The position numbers and the translations under genes were made by a program. 64,000 bases of DNA, taken from contig NZ_LR699166.1 of assembly GCF_902459525.1 (NCBI RefSeq), positions 783,501 to 847,500 on the forward strand, read 5' to 3'. Shown piece by piece: positions 20,719 to 31,518 of this stretch; the first letter of the stretch is position 1; every line of letters starts with the position of its first letter. The stretch comes from Sideroxydans sp. CL21 (lineage in GTDB: Bacteria > Pseudomonadota > Gammaproteobacteria > Burkholderiales > Gallionellaceae). Below the pieces are notes generated by a model. The model did no database searches, was not told where the DNA came from, and was given only the letters and a program-made list of their open reading frames with translations.

Positions 20719-21001
20719 CGGGGAGTGAGAGGCGGGGATCAAGATGGGTTCTGAATAATTGCGAAGAAGCAGGCCGAATTTTAACCCAAGCCTGATTCAT
20801 GCGTATGGCAGGCGCGCCATGCTCACGCAAGAAACTGCCGCAGAGAGATTGGCAATATATCTAGGCCATTACATCTATTGACAGCCTGTAGATGGATACG
20901 TACTGTGCGTGTCGGGTTCGTGACCGTGGTTTAATAGTCAGTCATGTGCGCTCGCCGAATGGAACGAACTACCGCGCACGATAAACGACAAAGGGGATAT
21001 C

Positions 21002-22333
21002 GTGTCAGATACACATCGCATGCAATTCAGATACACCGCAAAATTGCCCGCCGCTTTATGCTTGGCGCTGCTTCTTGTCAGCGGCTATGCGCAAGCAGAC
21101 GACAGTTCCTTGGCAAAGGAAGCAAATGCCGCTCTGGTCCAAAAAGATTACACCACCGCATTTTCCAAATTCTCTGTCTTGGCAGAACATGGAAACGCAA
21201 CAGCCCAATTCAACCTGGGTGCTTTCTATTTGAATGGACAAGGCGTTCTGAAAGACGAAAAACAGGCCTATGAATGGTTCGCAAAATCGGCGGCACAGGG
21301 GAATGCCCGTGCTCTGCAGATCCTGCAAAACGCAGCGGCAAAAGGAAACGAGAGCGCGAAAAACGAACTGAACAAGATTCAGCCCAAACCGGCATCCGCA
21401 CCGGCCCAAGCACAGGTACCTTCGCAGCAGGCACCGGCGGCTCCAGATGAGAAGACTCTTATGACGGAAGCAAACGCGGCATTGGCCCAAAAGGATTACA
21501 ACGCTGCATTTTCGAAATTCCTCGCCCTGGCCCAGCAGGGCAATGACATGGCCCAATTCAACGTGGGTGCTTTCTATAACAATGGGCAAGGCGTCCAGAA
21601 AGACGAAAAGCAGGCGTATGAGTGGTTCGCAAAATCAGCGGCACAGGGAAATGCCCGTGCTGTAGAGGTGATGCAAAACGCAGCGGCAAAGCAGAACGAG
21701 AAAGCGAATGCAAAAAATGCCCCTGAGGCGCCGGCACCATCCACTGCAGCTGCCGCAAGCAAGCCTGAGATCAAGGCAAAGGACAAGGCCGAAGCAAGCT
21801 CGACCACCGTTGCGCCATCTGCGACGTCGCAGCGACAGGGCGAATCTTCCTGGTCCAGGTTTTCACTTGGCGTAAGCATGGGAGAGACAGGAAAAATTAC
21901 CGACATAAACAACTCGTCTTCTTTTGGCTTGCTGGCGGGGTACAAACTCAATTCGAGTTGGGGCGTAGAGCTTGCTTATAACTCGCTTTACCGGAATGCC
22001 AATGCCAATACCTTGTTATCTGCGACCTATCCCGGAACCACCGGAACTTTTGACCTGTCTTCCGTCAGTGTTGCTGGGCAATATACCTATAGCTTGAGCA
22101 GCGATTTGTCGCTCCTCGGGAATCTTGGAGTGCACTCGTCCAGCTACAAGATCAACAGCTTGGGCGCTGGCGCGAAGTCGGGGAGCTCCAGTGGCTTGGT
22201 CGTGGGGGGCAAGGTTCAGTATGATCTGACCAGAAGCATAGGCATACGCGGCGGGTTTGATACCTATACCGAAAGCGGCGGGATGACCGGCAATGTCACT
22301 GAAGTCGGGTTGGCTGCGATTTACAAGTTTTGA
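21002..22333 (+). CDS. Sel1-repeat protein with C-terminal outer-membrane beta-barrel
   Basis: A 443-residue exported protein. The signal peptide spans about residues 1-33 and ends SGYAQA. Two tandem copies of an ~85-residue block follow (about 37-115 and 155-235), each ending GAFYxNGQGVxKDEKQAYEW then FAKSAAQGNARA. This is a Sel1/TPR-like pair, and the two copies are nearly identical at DNA level. A Pro/Ala/Lys-rich linker leads to a C-terminal ~160-residue domain (from SSWSRFSLGVSMGETG) with alternating hydrophobic strands and a terminal F, as in OmpA/OmpX-type barrels. The GTG start at 21002 has AAGGGG upstream; an ATG at 21020 is possible. The likely role is an envelope interaction module tethered to the outer membrane. 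Confidence 0.78.
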   Translation: MSDTHRMQFRYTAKLPAALCLALLLVSGYAQADDSSLAKEANAALVQKDYTTAFSKFSVLAEHGNATAQFNLGAFYLNGQGVLKDEKQAYEWFAKSAAQGNARALQILQNAAAKGNESAKNELNKIQPKPASAPAQAQVPSQQAPAAPDEKTLMTEANAALAQKDYNAAFSKFLALAQQGNDMAQFNVGAFYNNGQGVQKDEKQAYEWFAKSAAQGNARAVEVMQNAAAKQNEKANAKNAPEAPAPSTAAAASKPEIKAKDKAEASSTTVAPSATSQRQGESSWSRFSLGVSMGETGKITDINNSSSFGLLAGYKLNSSWGVELAYNSLYRNANANTLLSATYPGTTGTFDLSSVSVAGQYTYSLSSDLSLLGNLGVHSSSYKINSLGAGAKSGSSSGLVVGGKVQYDLTRSIGIRGGFDTYTESGGMTGNVTEVGLAAIYKF

Positions 22334-22425
22334 TTGCAGCTTGGCATGAGTAAAGCTTGAATCCGTTTGTGGTAAATGCCTTGCGCAGCAAGGTGCATCG
22401 AACCATGAATGGAAGACGACAAACT

Positions 22426-22455
22426 GAAAAAGCCCGGCACTGCCGGGCTTTTTCA
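22426..22455. terminator. Bidirectional Rho-independent terminator
   Basis: AAAAAGCCCGGCA, a one-base loop, then TGCCGGGCTTTTT. The A-run and T-run on opposite sides let it terminate both the beta-barrel gene (+) and the convergent PAS sensor gene (-). Confidence 0.88.
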
Positions 22456-22469
22456 ATGGCAATTTTTCT

Positions 22470-23882
22470 CTACCTGCTATCGCGCCGTTCAACGGGTGCA
22501 TTGAACTTGCGGATGTTTTCCTCTGCCTGTTTGAGTGCGGTGAGGTCGTGGACGATGGCGAGCAGTCTTCCGATGCCATCTTCAGCCGTGAGCAATTGCA
22601 GGGTGACTTCCACCGGATAGGTGCTGCCATTCACGCGAGCCTGGACGGTCTGGTAGGTGATCGACTCCCGTTCGCCACGGCGCAATTGTTCGAGCATCGT
22701 CCCGAAGGTTTCGATGCCCGGTTCCGGCTGCAATCCGGGCAAGGTCGTCTTCTGGAGTTGCTCCAGCGTGTAGCCGAGCTTTTCCCGCGCAGCATCGTTT
22801 GCGTAGGTGACCTGCAATGTATCGGTATCGAACATGAATATCTCGTTCTGGCTCCGTTCGCGCAAGGCGTGTTCGTAGTGGTGACGCAGTTCCTCGCGGC
22901 GCTTTTCCACGGACCATGCGCGGCGCTGGAACCTCATGCTGTAAAAAGCGAAGGTGCATGCCAGCACCAGCGCCATCAGGAAGTAGGGTGCATGCATATC
23001 GTGCCACCATGCAGCCCTGATCTCTGTCACGGGCATCTCGACAAACAGCGTGAGCGGATAGTGCTGCAGGCGGCGCATCACCAGCAAGCCCGTTGTCTTG
23101 CCGTCGCTGTTGCGTATTTCGACCAGCCCTTGCTGCGGGTGGTTGTGTGCGCGCAGATAGTCAGCCATTGCCCCCTCGACCGGCTTGCCATACATCTTGT
23201 CCCGGCTGGAGGCATCCGGTTCTGGATAGCTGCTCACCAGATACCCGTCATCGCGCACCAGACCCAGCGCGGTGATCCTGGGCGTGATCGAATCTATCCA
23301 GTAGCGTTGCATCATGTCGACGGGCAGGTTGGCACTGATGATATAGGCCAGTTTTCCGGCCTCGTCAGTCACGGCATAGCGCGCAGAAACAACCCAGCTT
23401 GTGTCTATGTGCCCTGTCACGGGTTGGCTGATGACGAAGGGTGAGCCTTGTAGCAGCTCGTCGCGAATCTGCTTGAATACCGGATCACCGGCGAGCGTAG
23501 GTAGATCCGGCCCGTTAGGCGTTGTCCCGGTCAACAATATCTGGCCATCACCACGGATCAGCATGACGTTGTCCAGTTCGGTGTGCAGATTCTGAAATCG
23601 CCTGACCAATGCAAATGCGCGGTCGAGATCGGGCTTCTTGTGCGTGACGGCCAGATCCGCGCCCAGGTTCTGCATGCCGATTTGCAGTTGGGTAAAGTAG
23701 ATATCGATCGAGTTCCCGCTCAGGGCGGCAATCGTCGACAACTGGCTGGCCTGCCCGGATTTGGCTACTCGCCAGGACTGCGAGACAAGGAAGGCGGCGT
23801 AAGCAAGCAGCACCAATACAAGCGCTGTTGCCGAATATTTCAGAACCCGCCCTGGGCGATGTTCGCTGCTGGTGTTTACCAT
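22470..23882 (-). CDS. Membrane sensor with periplasmic Cache-like domain and PAS domain, no output domain
   Basis: A 470-residue protein. A first membrane helix spans about residues 18-35. A ~270-residue periplasmic region of double-Cache type follows (NVMLIRGDGQILLTG, then SWVVSARYAVTDEAGKLAYI). A second helix is near residues 300-318, then a PAS domain (~345-455: IFMFDTDTLQVTYANDAAREK, AIVHDLTALKQAEE). The chain ends 16 residues after the PAS linker (ENIRKFNAP), where a GGDEF, kinase or EAL domain would normally follow. The terminator at 22426 follows at once, so the missing output may reflect an old truncation. It may work by heterodimerising, or be inactive. The ligand is unknown. Confidence 0.8.
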   Translation of the reverse strand: MVNTSSEHRPGRVLKYSATALVLVLLAYAAFLVSQSWRVAKSGQASQLSTIAALSGNSIDIYFTQLQIGMQNLGADLAVTHKKPDLDRAFALVRRFQNLHTELDNVMLIRGDGQILLTGTTPNGPDLPTLAGDPVFKQIRDELLQGSPFVISQPVTGHIDTSWVVSARYAVTDEAGKLAYIISANLPVDMMQRYWIDSITPRITALGLVRDDGYLVSSYPEPDASSRDKMYGKPVEGAMADYLRAHNHPQQGLVEIRNSDGKTTGLLVMRRLQHYPLTLFVEMPVTEIRAAWWHDMHAPYFLMALVLACTFAFYSMRFQRRAWSVEKRREELRHHYEHALRERSQNEIFMFDTDTLQVTYANDAAREKLGYTLEQLQKTTLPGLQPEPGIETFGTMLEQLRRGERESITYQTVQARVNGSTYPVEVTLQLLTAEDGIGRLLAIVHDLTALKQAEENIRKFNAPVERRDSR

Positions 23883-24145
23883 TTGTGTCCTTCATAAAAC
23901 ACAGATCAAGTTGCCGTTCACGCAAAAGTGCGAACCCGGTTGCAGGGCGCGCCTGCGCATCCTACTTGGCTCAAAAAGCAAAGCCAAGCTATCCCGCTCA
24001 TTTGCACGCCAAATAGGTTCGACAACGCACAGAACATGGAAGCCATGTCTTCCAGAATCCGAGTCTGACCGGTGCAAAGCATCCGCCGTGGCAAGTGCTA
24101 CCGAATTACATGCCCATTGCATCACGAAGAGAGAGAGGCGACAAA

Positions 24146-24823
24146 ATGCTTCAAAAGGAACTGAACGAGGACAACAAGGAAATCGAGAACGTGGCCTATG
24201 AGCTCTACAAAAAACACGGCTTCAAGGACGGCAACGATTATGTCGATTGGCTCGAAGCGGAACGGCTGACGAGGAAGCATCCGCCGCTGGTTTTCAAGAA
24301 GCGCGGACCGAACTTGCTTGCGCTCATCGCGGGTTTGATCTGCGTCATTATCGCGATCCTTCTGGTCATGCTGTTCAGACCGGCGCCCAAAATGGAGCTG
24401 TCGCAAAAGAGCCTGTCCGAACTGAAGCTCGTCATGCTCGTGCTTGATCCCAAAGCGGACGAAAAATTGGTCGCATTGGGAGACACGCATTTCGCGTTCG
24501 ATCAATCCACGCTTACCCCTGAAGCCAAGGCGCTCCTGGACAAGGATATCCAGTTCCTGAAGGACAACCCGAAAATGGACGTCCGCATGGCGGGCTATAC
24601 CTCCGCTGAAGGCACGGAAGAGGTCAATCAGAAACTGAGCGAAGACAGGGCCAACGCGGTCAGGGCCTATCTGGTTGAAAAAGGTCTCAAGGCCGAAAGG
24701 ATCTCGGTCATCGGATACGGCAGAACAAAACCGGCCTTGTATGAAGTGTCGCCCGGCAACATCAACTCGCCGGAAGCAAAGGCCAACATGCGCGTGCTTT
24801 TTGAGATCGTGGCGAAGCAATAG
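24146..24823 (+). CDS. OmpA-family peptidoglycan-binding protein with N-terminal DUF2934-like region
   Basis: A 225-residue protein. Residues 1-45 (AYELYKKHGFKDGNDYVDWLEAE) resemble the short DUF2934 domain. A single membrane helix follows (LLALIAGLICVIIAILLVML, ~54-74), then an OmpA_C domain (~110-222: THFAFDQSTLTPEAKALLDK, then NQKLSEDRANAVRAYLVEKG and GYGRTKPA). It is probably anchored in the inner membrane and binds peptidoglycan in the periplasm. The ATG at 24146 is preceded by GAGAGAGG. It is followed after 19 bases by the AsmA-like gene, suggesting one operon for envelope upkeep. Confidence 0.85.
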   Translation: MLQKELNEDNKEIENVAYELYKKHGFKDGNDYVDWLEAERLTRKHPPLVFKKRGPNLLALIAGLICVIIAILLVMLFRPAPKMELSQKSLSELKLVMLVLDPKADEKLVALGDTHFAFDQSTLTPEAKALLDKDIQFLKDNPKMDVRMAGYTSAEGTEEVNQKLSEDRANAVRAYLVEKGLKAERISVIGYGRTKPALYEVSPGNINSPEAKANMRVLFEIVAKQ

Positions 24824-24842
24824 CGGTCTGAACGACTGGATC

Positions 24843-26273
24843 ATGGCGATATCAAAATCCGTAAAGATCCTTCTTTTATCCAGTGGCGGCTTCGTTGCGT
24901 TGCTCGCCTGCATCGCCGTTGCCATGATTTTCTTTGTGGATGCCAATGCCTACAAGCTCCGCCTGCAAGCGGCAGCATCGGAAGCGTTGGGCATGGAAGT
25001 CAGCATTGGCGGCCGGCTCGGCATCGGCTTCTTTCCGGGCATGCTGCTCACGATGGATGATGTACACATCCATAACCGCGGCAAAGAGATTCTCGTCGCG
25101 GAAAAAGTCAGGCTCGGGCTCGAACTGCTTCCGTTGCTCCGGGATGAATTCCGCATTACGAATATCTCGCTGATACGTCCCAAACTCACCATCGAGCTGG
25201 GCGCCGACGGCAGATACGACTTCGAAAGCCCGCAGGCAGCCGGTGCAACGTTGCCGGCCGTGGCCTTGCCGAAGTTATCACTTTCGGGCGGGACGATCTT
25301 CTATGCGGACAAACGATCCGGAGGGGGATTCGATGCCGGAGATTGCAGCCTGGATCTGCGCGATCTGCTGCTCGCGGGCGGCGGCACAGACATCAGGAAG
25401 GATATCTCCTTCACGGCAGATATTCACTGCGGCAAGACTCGGTCCAGGGACTACACCGTATCCGACCTGAAACTTTCGGCCGATGCGAAGAACGGCGTCT
25501 TCGATCTCAAGCCGGTCACGCTGGGAATCTTTGGCGGGCAAGGTTCCGGGAGCATGCGTGCGGACTATTCCGGCGCATACCCGCTCTACCACGTTCGCTT
25601 TGCGCTGGCGCAGTTCCGCATCGAAGAACTGCTCAAGACCCAGTCACCGGAAAAGATCGCGGATGGGCCGATGGATTTCTCGATGAATCTGTCGCTGCAG
25701 GGCAAGACCGCACAGCAGATGAAGCAGAGCGCGAGCGGGGAGGTCGTACTCCGGGGCGAGAACCTCACGCTTGTCGGCCACGATCTCGAGTTGGAGTTCA
25801 CCCGGTTCGAGTCCAGCCAGAACTTTAACCTCGTGGACGTGGGCGCCTTTTTCTTTGCCGGGCCTGTCGGTCTGGCGGTCACCAAAGGGTACAACTTTGC
25901 GAACGTCCTTAAAGGCTCGGGAGGCACCAGCGCCATTCGCACCTTCGTCTCCCATTGGAAAGTCGAACACGGCGTGATGCATGCGCAGGATGTGGCGATG
26001 GCAACCAGCGGGCACCGCATGGCGCTGTTGGGCGGGCTCGACATCGCCAATGCGCGTTTTGTTGATGTGACCCTGGCGCTGATCGATTCCGGGGGCTGCG
26101 CCGAAGTGCGGCAAAAAATCAGCGGTCCCTTTGTGAAGCCGGTGGTGGAGCAACCGAACATATTCAGATCCCTTGCCGGACCGGCGATCAAGCTGCTCAA
26201 AAAGGGCAGGGATCTCTTGCCCGGTGGGGCGTGCGATGTGATCTACGCCGGCTCGGTTGCGGCGCCGCATTGA
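24843..26273 (+). CDS. AsmA-family envelope protein
   Basis: A 476-residue protein with an N-terminal membrane helix (ILLLSSGGFVALLACIAVAMIFFV), followed by the typical AsmA opening DANAYKLRLQAAASEALGMEV and a repeated beta-rich periplasmic region. Family members (AsmA, TamB-like, YhdP) are linked to lipid transport between membranes. It is shorter than E. coli AsmA (617) and lacks part of the C-terminal repeats. The ATG at 24843 follows the OmpA-family gene by 19 bases. The C-terminal segment (PNIFRSLAGPAIKLLKKGRDL) is amphipathic and conserved in AsmA proteins. Confidence 0.82.
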   Translation: MAISKSVKILLLSSGGFVALLACIAVAMIFFVDANAYKLRLQAAASEALGMEVSIGGRLGIGFFPGMLLTMDDVHIHNRGKEILVAEKVRLGLELLPLLRDEFRITNISLIRPKLTIELGADGRYDFESPQAAGATLPAVALPKLSLSGGTIFYADKRSGGGFDAGDCSLDLRDLLLAGGGTDIRKDISFTADIHCGKTRSRDYTVSDLKLSADAKNGVFDLKPVTLGIFGGQGSGSMRADYSGAYPLYHVRFALAQFRIEELLKTQSPEKIADGPMDFSMNLSLQGKTAQQMKQSASGEVVLRGENLTLVGHDLELEFTRFESSQNFNLVDVGAFFFAGPVGLAVTKGYNFANVLKGSGGTSAIRTFVSHWKVEHGVMHAQDVAMATSGHRMALLGGLDIANARFVDVTLALIDSGGCAEVRQKISGPFVKPVVEQPNIFRSLAGPAIKLLKKGRDLLPGGACDVIYAGSVAAPH

Positions 26274-26488
26274 TTGGCGGCCTCATTTCGCATGTGCACC
26301 ACGTCTTTGATATGGGTACCCAAAGTGCAGGGAAGCCGCACGTCCGGAATCGAGGCGATCCCCCTTGCGTGACAATGTTATGCAGCTGACTCCATCGGGG
26401 CAGTGCATCCCGGGCCGAAGGCGTGAGTGTGTTCATCCGTCGGCGAATTGGCGCTATCATCCAACCATTCCACTCGGGAACTCTGCTC

Positions 26489-26878
26489 ATGCAAACGCGC
26501 AAACCTATCAACATCCCCGTCATTGCCGCCCCCATACAGGAAAACGGCATGACCGACAGCAGTTGTTCAGGCAGCGAGATCGTTGCGCTGATGGTGCTGG
26601 GCTACGCCATGGCGCCGGAGTTCATCGAGGGCGAGATTTTGGTCATCGAAACGGGCGCGCCCGCAACGGATGGCATGTTCGTGATCGGATCGGCAGACGG
26701 GGAATTCATCTTTCGTCAGCTCAAGCGCGACGACCGGGGCGGCTGGTGGCTGCATGCGCTCAACCCTGCCTATCCCGATATTGCGATCGCAGGTCCGGAG
26801 ACGATCAAAGGCGTGGTCACCCACAAGAAGAAGCCCGGTTCGCGCAAGTCAGTCAAATATTACGTGCCGCATTATTGA
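26489..26878 (+). CDS. S24/LexA-like protein with substituted catalytic residues
   Basis: A 129-residue protein with the peptidase S24 beta-fold (LGYAMAPEFIEGEILVIE, GEFIFRQLKRD, IKGVVTHKKKPG). In active LexA/UmuD proteins the first motif is G(D/N)SM with catalytic Ser; here it is GYAM. The Lys of the second motif appears as Arg (FIFRQL). It is therefore probably not a self-cleaving protease and may act as a ligand or protein-binding module. No DNA-binding helix-turn-helix precedes it. The ATG at 26489 is chosen by fold start. Its stop codon (TGA, 26876-26878) is supplied by the left end of a palindromic element that begins at 26873, so the original C-terminus may have differed. Confidence 0.75.
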   Translation: MQTRKPINIPVIAAPIQENGMTDSSCSGSEIVALMVLGYAMAPEFIEGEILVIETGAPATDGMFVIGSADGEFIFRQLKRDDRGGWWLHALNPAYPDIAIAGPETIKGVVTHKKKPGSRKSVKYYVPHY

Positions 26879-27024
26879 TCCGGCATTCATTATCCAAGAA
26901 TCCGTTCGCATTGACCCTTCGACTGGGCTCAGGACTAAAGGCCTTGTCGAAATGTGAACGGATTCTTGTGCTTCGACAGGCTCAGCACGAACGGTAATGA
27001 GGTTCAAAGCGGGCCGGATCAATA
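26873..27024. repeat. TA-target palindromic element, copy 1 (152 bp)
   Basis: The ends are TATTGATCCGGC and GCCGGATCAATA (12-bp perfect inverted repeat). The interior holds two smaller inverted units, TCCGTTCGCATTGACCCTTC and CTTCGACAGGCTCAGCACGA. This copy starts inside the S24-like gene's last codons and supplies its stop. The length minus one TA is 150 bp, a multiple of three, as in all five copies. Confidence 0.85.
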
Positions 27025-27211
27025 GACCCTCTGAGAATTCAAACGGGATGGGGCCGGTTTTTCATTTCCGAAGCAGTCGTGGCCCTTGCCTGAAACGGGC
27101 GCACAACGCATCACAACTTCGTGCTTGGCCTGCGACGGCCCAAGATTTTTCGCGGAGAAGAGGGTGGATCAGGTCAATATATTTAACCTATCAACAAGAT
27201 ATCTATAATAA

Positions 27212-29476
<2,265 letters not shown>

Positions 29477-29530
29477 ACTCAATGGGTAGGGTTGCGCAGC
29501 TTCTACTTGCATCGGGGTATCCCGGAATCC

Positions 29531-29700
29531 GTAGGTCGGGTTAGCGATAGCGGTGCGTGTGTTGTAGGGGCTTTAGCCCCTTAGTGGATTGCCTGCCTTT
29601 GGTACAACCACGGCCTACCCCTTGCGGGCGTAACCCGACGCTATCGCTGCTCCTGTCTATGATGTCGGGTTACGCTACGCTAACCCGACCTACAGTGCTA
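29531..29700. repeat. GTAGGTCGGGTTAGCG-type palindromic repeat, copy 1
   Basis: It begins GTAGGTCGGGTTAGCG and ends CGCTAACCCGACCTAC followed by AGTGCTA. The middle holds smaller palindromes (GGGGCTTTAGCCCC, TAACCCGACG). The same type occurs at 31164-31357 and 32130-32219. This copy ends exactly where the truncated TumE toxin frame begins, so it probably marks the breakpoint. Confidence 0.75.
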
Positions 29701-29887
29701 TAAATACCGGCTGGCATTTGTGGTCGCGGGCGAATGTGTGCTGCGCTATGACAACGAAGCAGGCAAGGGCGATCACAAGCATGTGCGCGGCAAGGAAATG
29801 AAATACCGTTTCGTCTCGGTCGACAAACTGGTGGCGGATTTTTTCGAGGAAGTCAAAAGGTGGCGCGATGAAAACAGTAACGATTGA
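29699..29887 (+). pseudogene. tumE: TumE-family toxin, 5'-truncated
   Basis: The frame encodes ~62 residues, starting YKYRLAFVVAGECVLRYDN and continuing with KGDHKHVRGKEMKYRF and a final DKLVADFFEEVKRW. These are the conserved C-terminal two thirds of TumE (DUF6516) toxins. The N-terminal ~40 residues and the start codon are missing. Upstream of 29699 lies only repeat sequence, with an in-frame TAA at 29681. The 3' end overlaps the start of tumA by 20 bases, the normal TumE-TumA layout. The toxin is therefore very probably dead while its antitoxin remains. Confidence 0.7.
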
Positions 29888-30212
29888 TATCCGGCCATTG
29901 GCCGACACGCTGGGCGATTTCACCCAGACCTGGAAGAGCGGCAAATCTTCCGCGCCGCGCGTCAGCTTCGAATCGCCCGAATTGCTGTTCAAAGTGCTGT
30001 CGGGCAAGCGTTGGGAACTGCTGAACGTAATGACCGGCGCCGGAGCCATGTCCATCCGCGAAGCGGCACGGCGTGTGGAGCGTGACGTCAAAGCGGTTCA
30101 TGGCGATGTGACCGCATTGCTTAACGCCGGGCTGCTGTCAAAAACAGACGATGGAATGATCATCTTTCCCTACGATGCCATCCATGTGGACTTCATGCTC
30201 AAGGCGGCTTGA
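29868..30212 (+). CDS. tumA: TumA-type antitoxin / winged-helix regulator (HVO_A0114 family)
   Basis: A 114-residue protein. The second half has a winged-helix fold (RWELLNVMTGAGAMSIREAA, RDVKAVHGDVTALLNAGL), typical of the HVO_A0114-type regulators that serve as TumA antitoxins. The start overlaps the end of the tumE remnant. Because the toxin is truncated, this is now an orphan antitoxin/DNA-binding protein and may persist as a regulator or as an anti-addiction gene. Family assignment rests on motif memory and on the paired order. Confidence 0.75.
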   Translation: MKTVTIDIRPLADTLGDFTQTWKSGKSSAPRVSFESPELLFKVLSGKRWELLNVMTGAGAMSIREAARRVERDVKAVHGDVTALLNAGLLSKTDDGMIIFPYDAIHVDFMLKAA

Positions 30213-30324
30213 AACAATTTAAGGGGAGTCGCTGTTCGCCCCGGCCCTTCAATTCCGTTCGTCCTGAGCTTGTCGAAGGAACGAGCGGCGCGCAGCACAC
30301 GCTTGCCCCACTAACTTGGGTGCG

Positions 30325-31014
30325 TCATGCCGATTGCGGAACGCTCCGGCGATCCTCAACCAAAATGCCGCGCACCGCCGCCTCATACTGCTCTTCACGC
30401 CAAGGTTCCTTCAGCGCCGCCGCGTACCATTCCCTCATAGCCTCCAGTTCCAGCAGGCGCGCTACATACTGCATCGCAGCCGGCTTCAATTGCAGGCCAT
30501 AGGTCTGCACGCGGAAGGCGACCGGGGCATAGAAGGCATCAACCGCCGTGAATTGCGGCCCGGCCAAAAACGGGCCGCCAAACTTTTCCAGCCCTTTCAG
30601 CCACAGCGCATTCAGGCGCTCCAGCTCAAGCGCAAGCGGCGCGGCAATATCGACCAGCGGGGCGCAGATGCCGCAATTCATGCCGCAGCGTTGCCTCAGC
30701 TCAAAGAAGCCGGAGTGCATCTCCGCGGCAGCGCTACGCGCGTATGCGCGCGTAGCCGCACTCGAAGGCCACACATGCTCGTGCCGTTCGGCCAGATATT
30801 CAACGATGGAAAGCGAATCCCACACGCGCAGCTGCCCGTCTTTCAGGCAGGGAACCCTGCCCGACGGCGACACATCGGCGATGGTCGTCCCATCTGGCAA
30901 ATTGCCAAAAGGAATAAGCGTCTCGGTGAACGGAATGGAAAGCTCACGCATCAGCACCCACGGGCGCAACGACCACGAGGAATAATTTTTGTTGGCGATG
31001 AAGAGTTCGTACAT
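30325..31014 (-). CDS. Glutathione S-transferase family protein
   Basis: A 230-residue protein. The N-terminal thioredoxin-like domain opens MYELFIANKNYSSWSLRPW and contains SPSGRVPCLKDG and WDSLSIVEYLAE (glutathione-binding motif with Ser in DSLSI). The C-terminal domain is all-helical. The opening NYSSWSLRPW is typical of a bacterial GST subgroup of unknown substrate. The ATG at 31014 is chosen because it starts the conserved domain; upstream codons lie in non-conserved sequence next to repeats. It probably acts in detoxification or redox balance. Confidence 0.88.
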   Translation of the reverse strand: MYELFIANKNYSSWSLRPWVLMRELSIPFTETLIPFGNLPDGTTIADVSPSGRVPCLKDGQLRVWDSLSIVEYLAERHEHVWPSSAATRAYARSAAAEMHSGFFELRQRCGMNCGICAPLVDIAAPLALELERLNALWLKGLEKFGGPFLAGPQFTAVDAFYAPVAFRVQTYGLQLKPAAMQYVARLLELEAMREWYAAALKEPWREEQYEAAVRGILVEDRRSVPQSA

Positions 31015-31163
31015 ATTGCTATGCCTTTCCATATATCCCGAAGAATCTATTATTGGGGTTTCCATATTTGGCGACAACAAGAAACCTGTTGCCTCGTCAT
31101 TCCGGCCCTTCGACAAGCTCTGGGCAGGCTGACCTTCGGTCAGGCCGGAATCCAGTCAGCTCC

Positions 31164-31357
31164 GTAGGTCGGGTTAGCGACAGCGTAACCCGACGTTGCT
31201 GCTGCGTGCGTCTCATGCTGTCGGGTTACACCCGCAAGGGGTAGGCCGTGGTTGTACCAAAGGCAGGCAATCCACTACGCAGCAAGCTGCGTGTGGAATT
31301 GACACTACGGGGCTAAAGCCCCAACAACACACGCACCGCTACGCTAACCCGACCTAC
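31164..31357. repeat. GTAGGTCGGGTTAGCG-type palindromic repeat, copy 2
   Basis: Same ends as the copy at 29531. Its interior is partly that copy's interior in reverse order and orientation (the GGTTGTACCAAAGGCAGGCA and GGGGCTAAAGCCCC units), as if the central section had inverted. Between this and the GST gene (31015-31163) there is a shorter unit with CCCTTCGACAAGCTCTGGGC and a GGCCGGAATCCAG arm. I see no gene between 31015 and 31518. Confidence 0.7.
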
Positions 31358-31362
31358 GGGGC

Positions 31363-31479
31363 TCCTCCGTTCGTGGTGAGCTTGTCGAACCATGAACGGT
31401 GGACGCCTAACATTCAGCGTGTTACCCATCGAACCCTTCGACAGGCTCAGGGCGAACGGACTTAATCGGCGTTTCCTTA
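31363..31479. repeat. Palindromic repeat of the GGACTTAATC-end type, left end lost
   Basis: Closely matches the complete element at 42122-42257: CCGTTCGTGGTGAGCTTGTC at the left, CCCTTCGACAGGCTCAGGGC near the right, and terminal GGACTTAATCGGCGTTTCC. The outer left arm is missing and the element directly joins the preceding repeat, so the two have recombined or one inserted into the other. Confidence 0.7.
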
Positions 31480-31518
31480 GCTAAGAAATAAATCCGTCCC
31501 CAATTTTTACTTGCAGAC

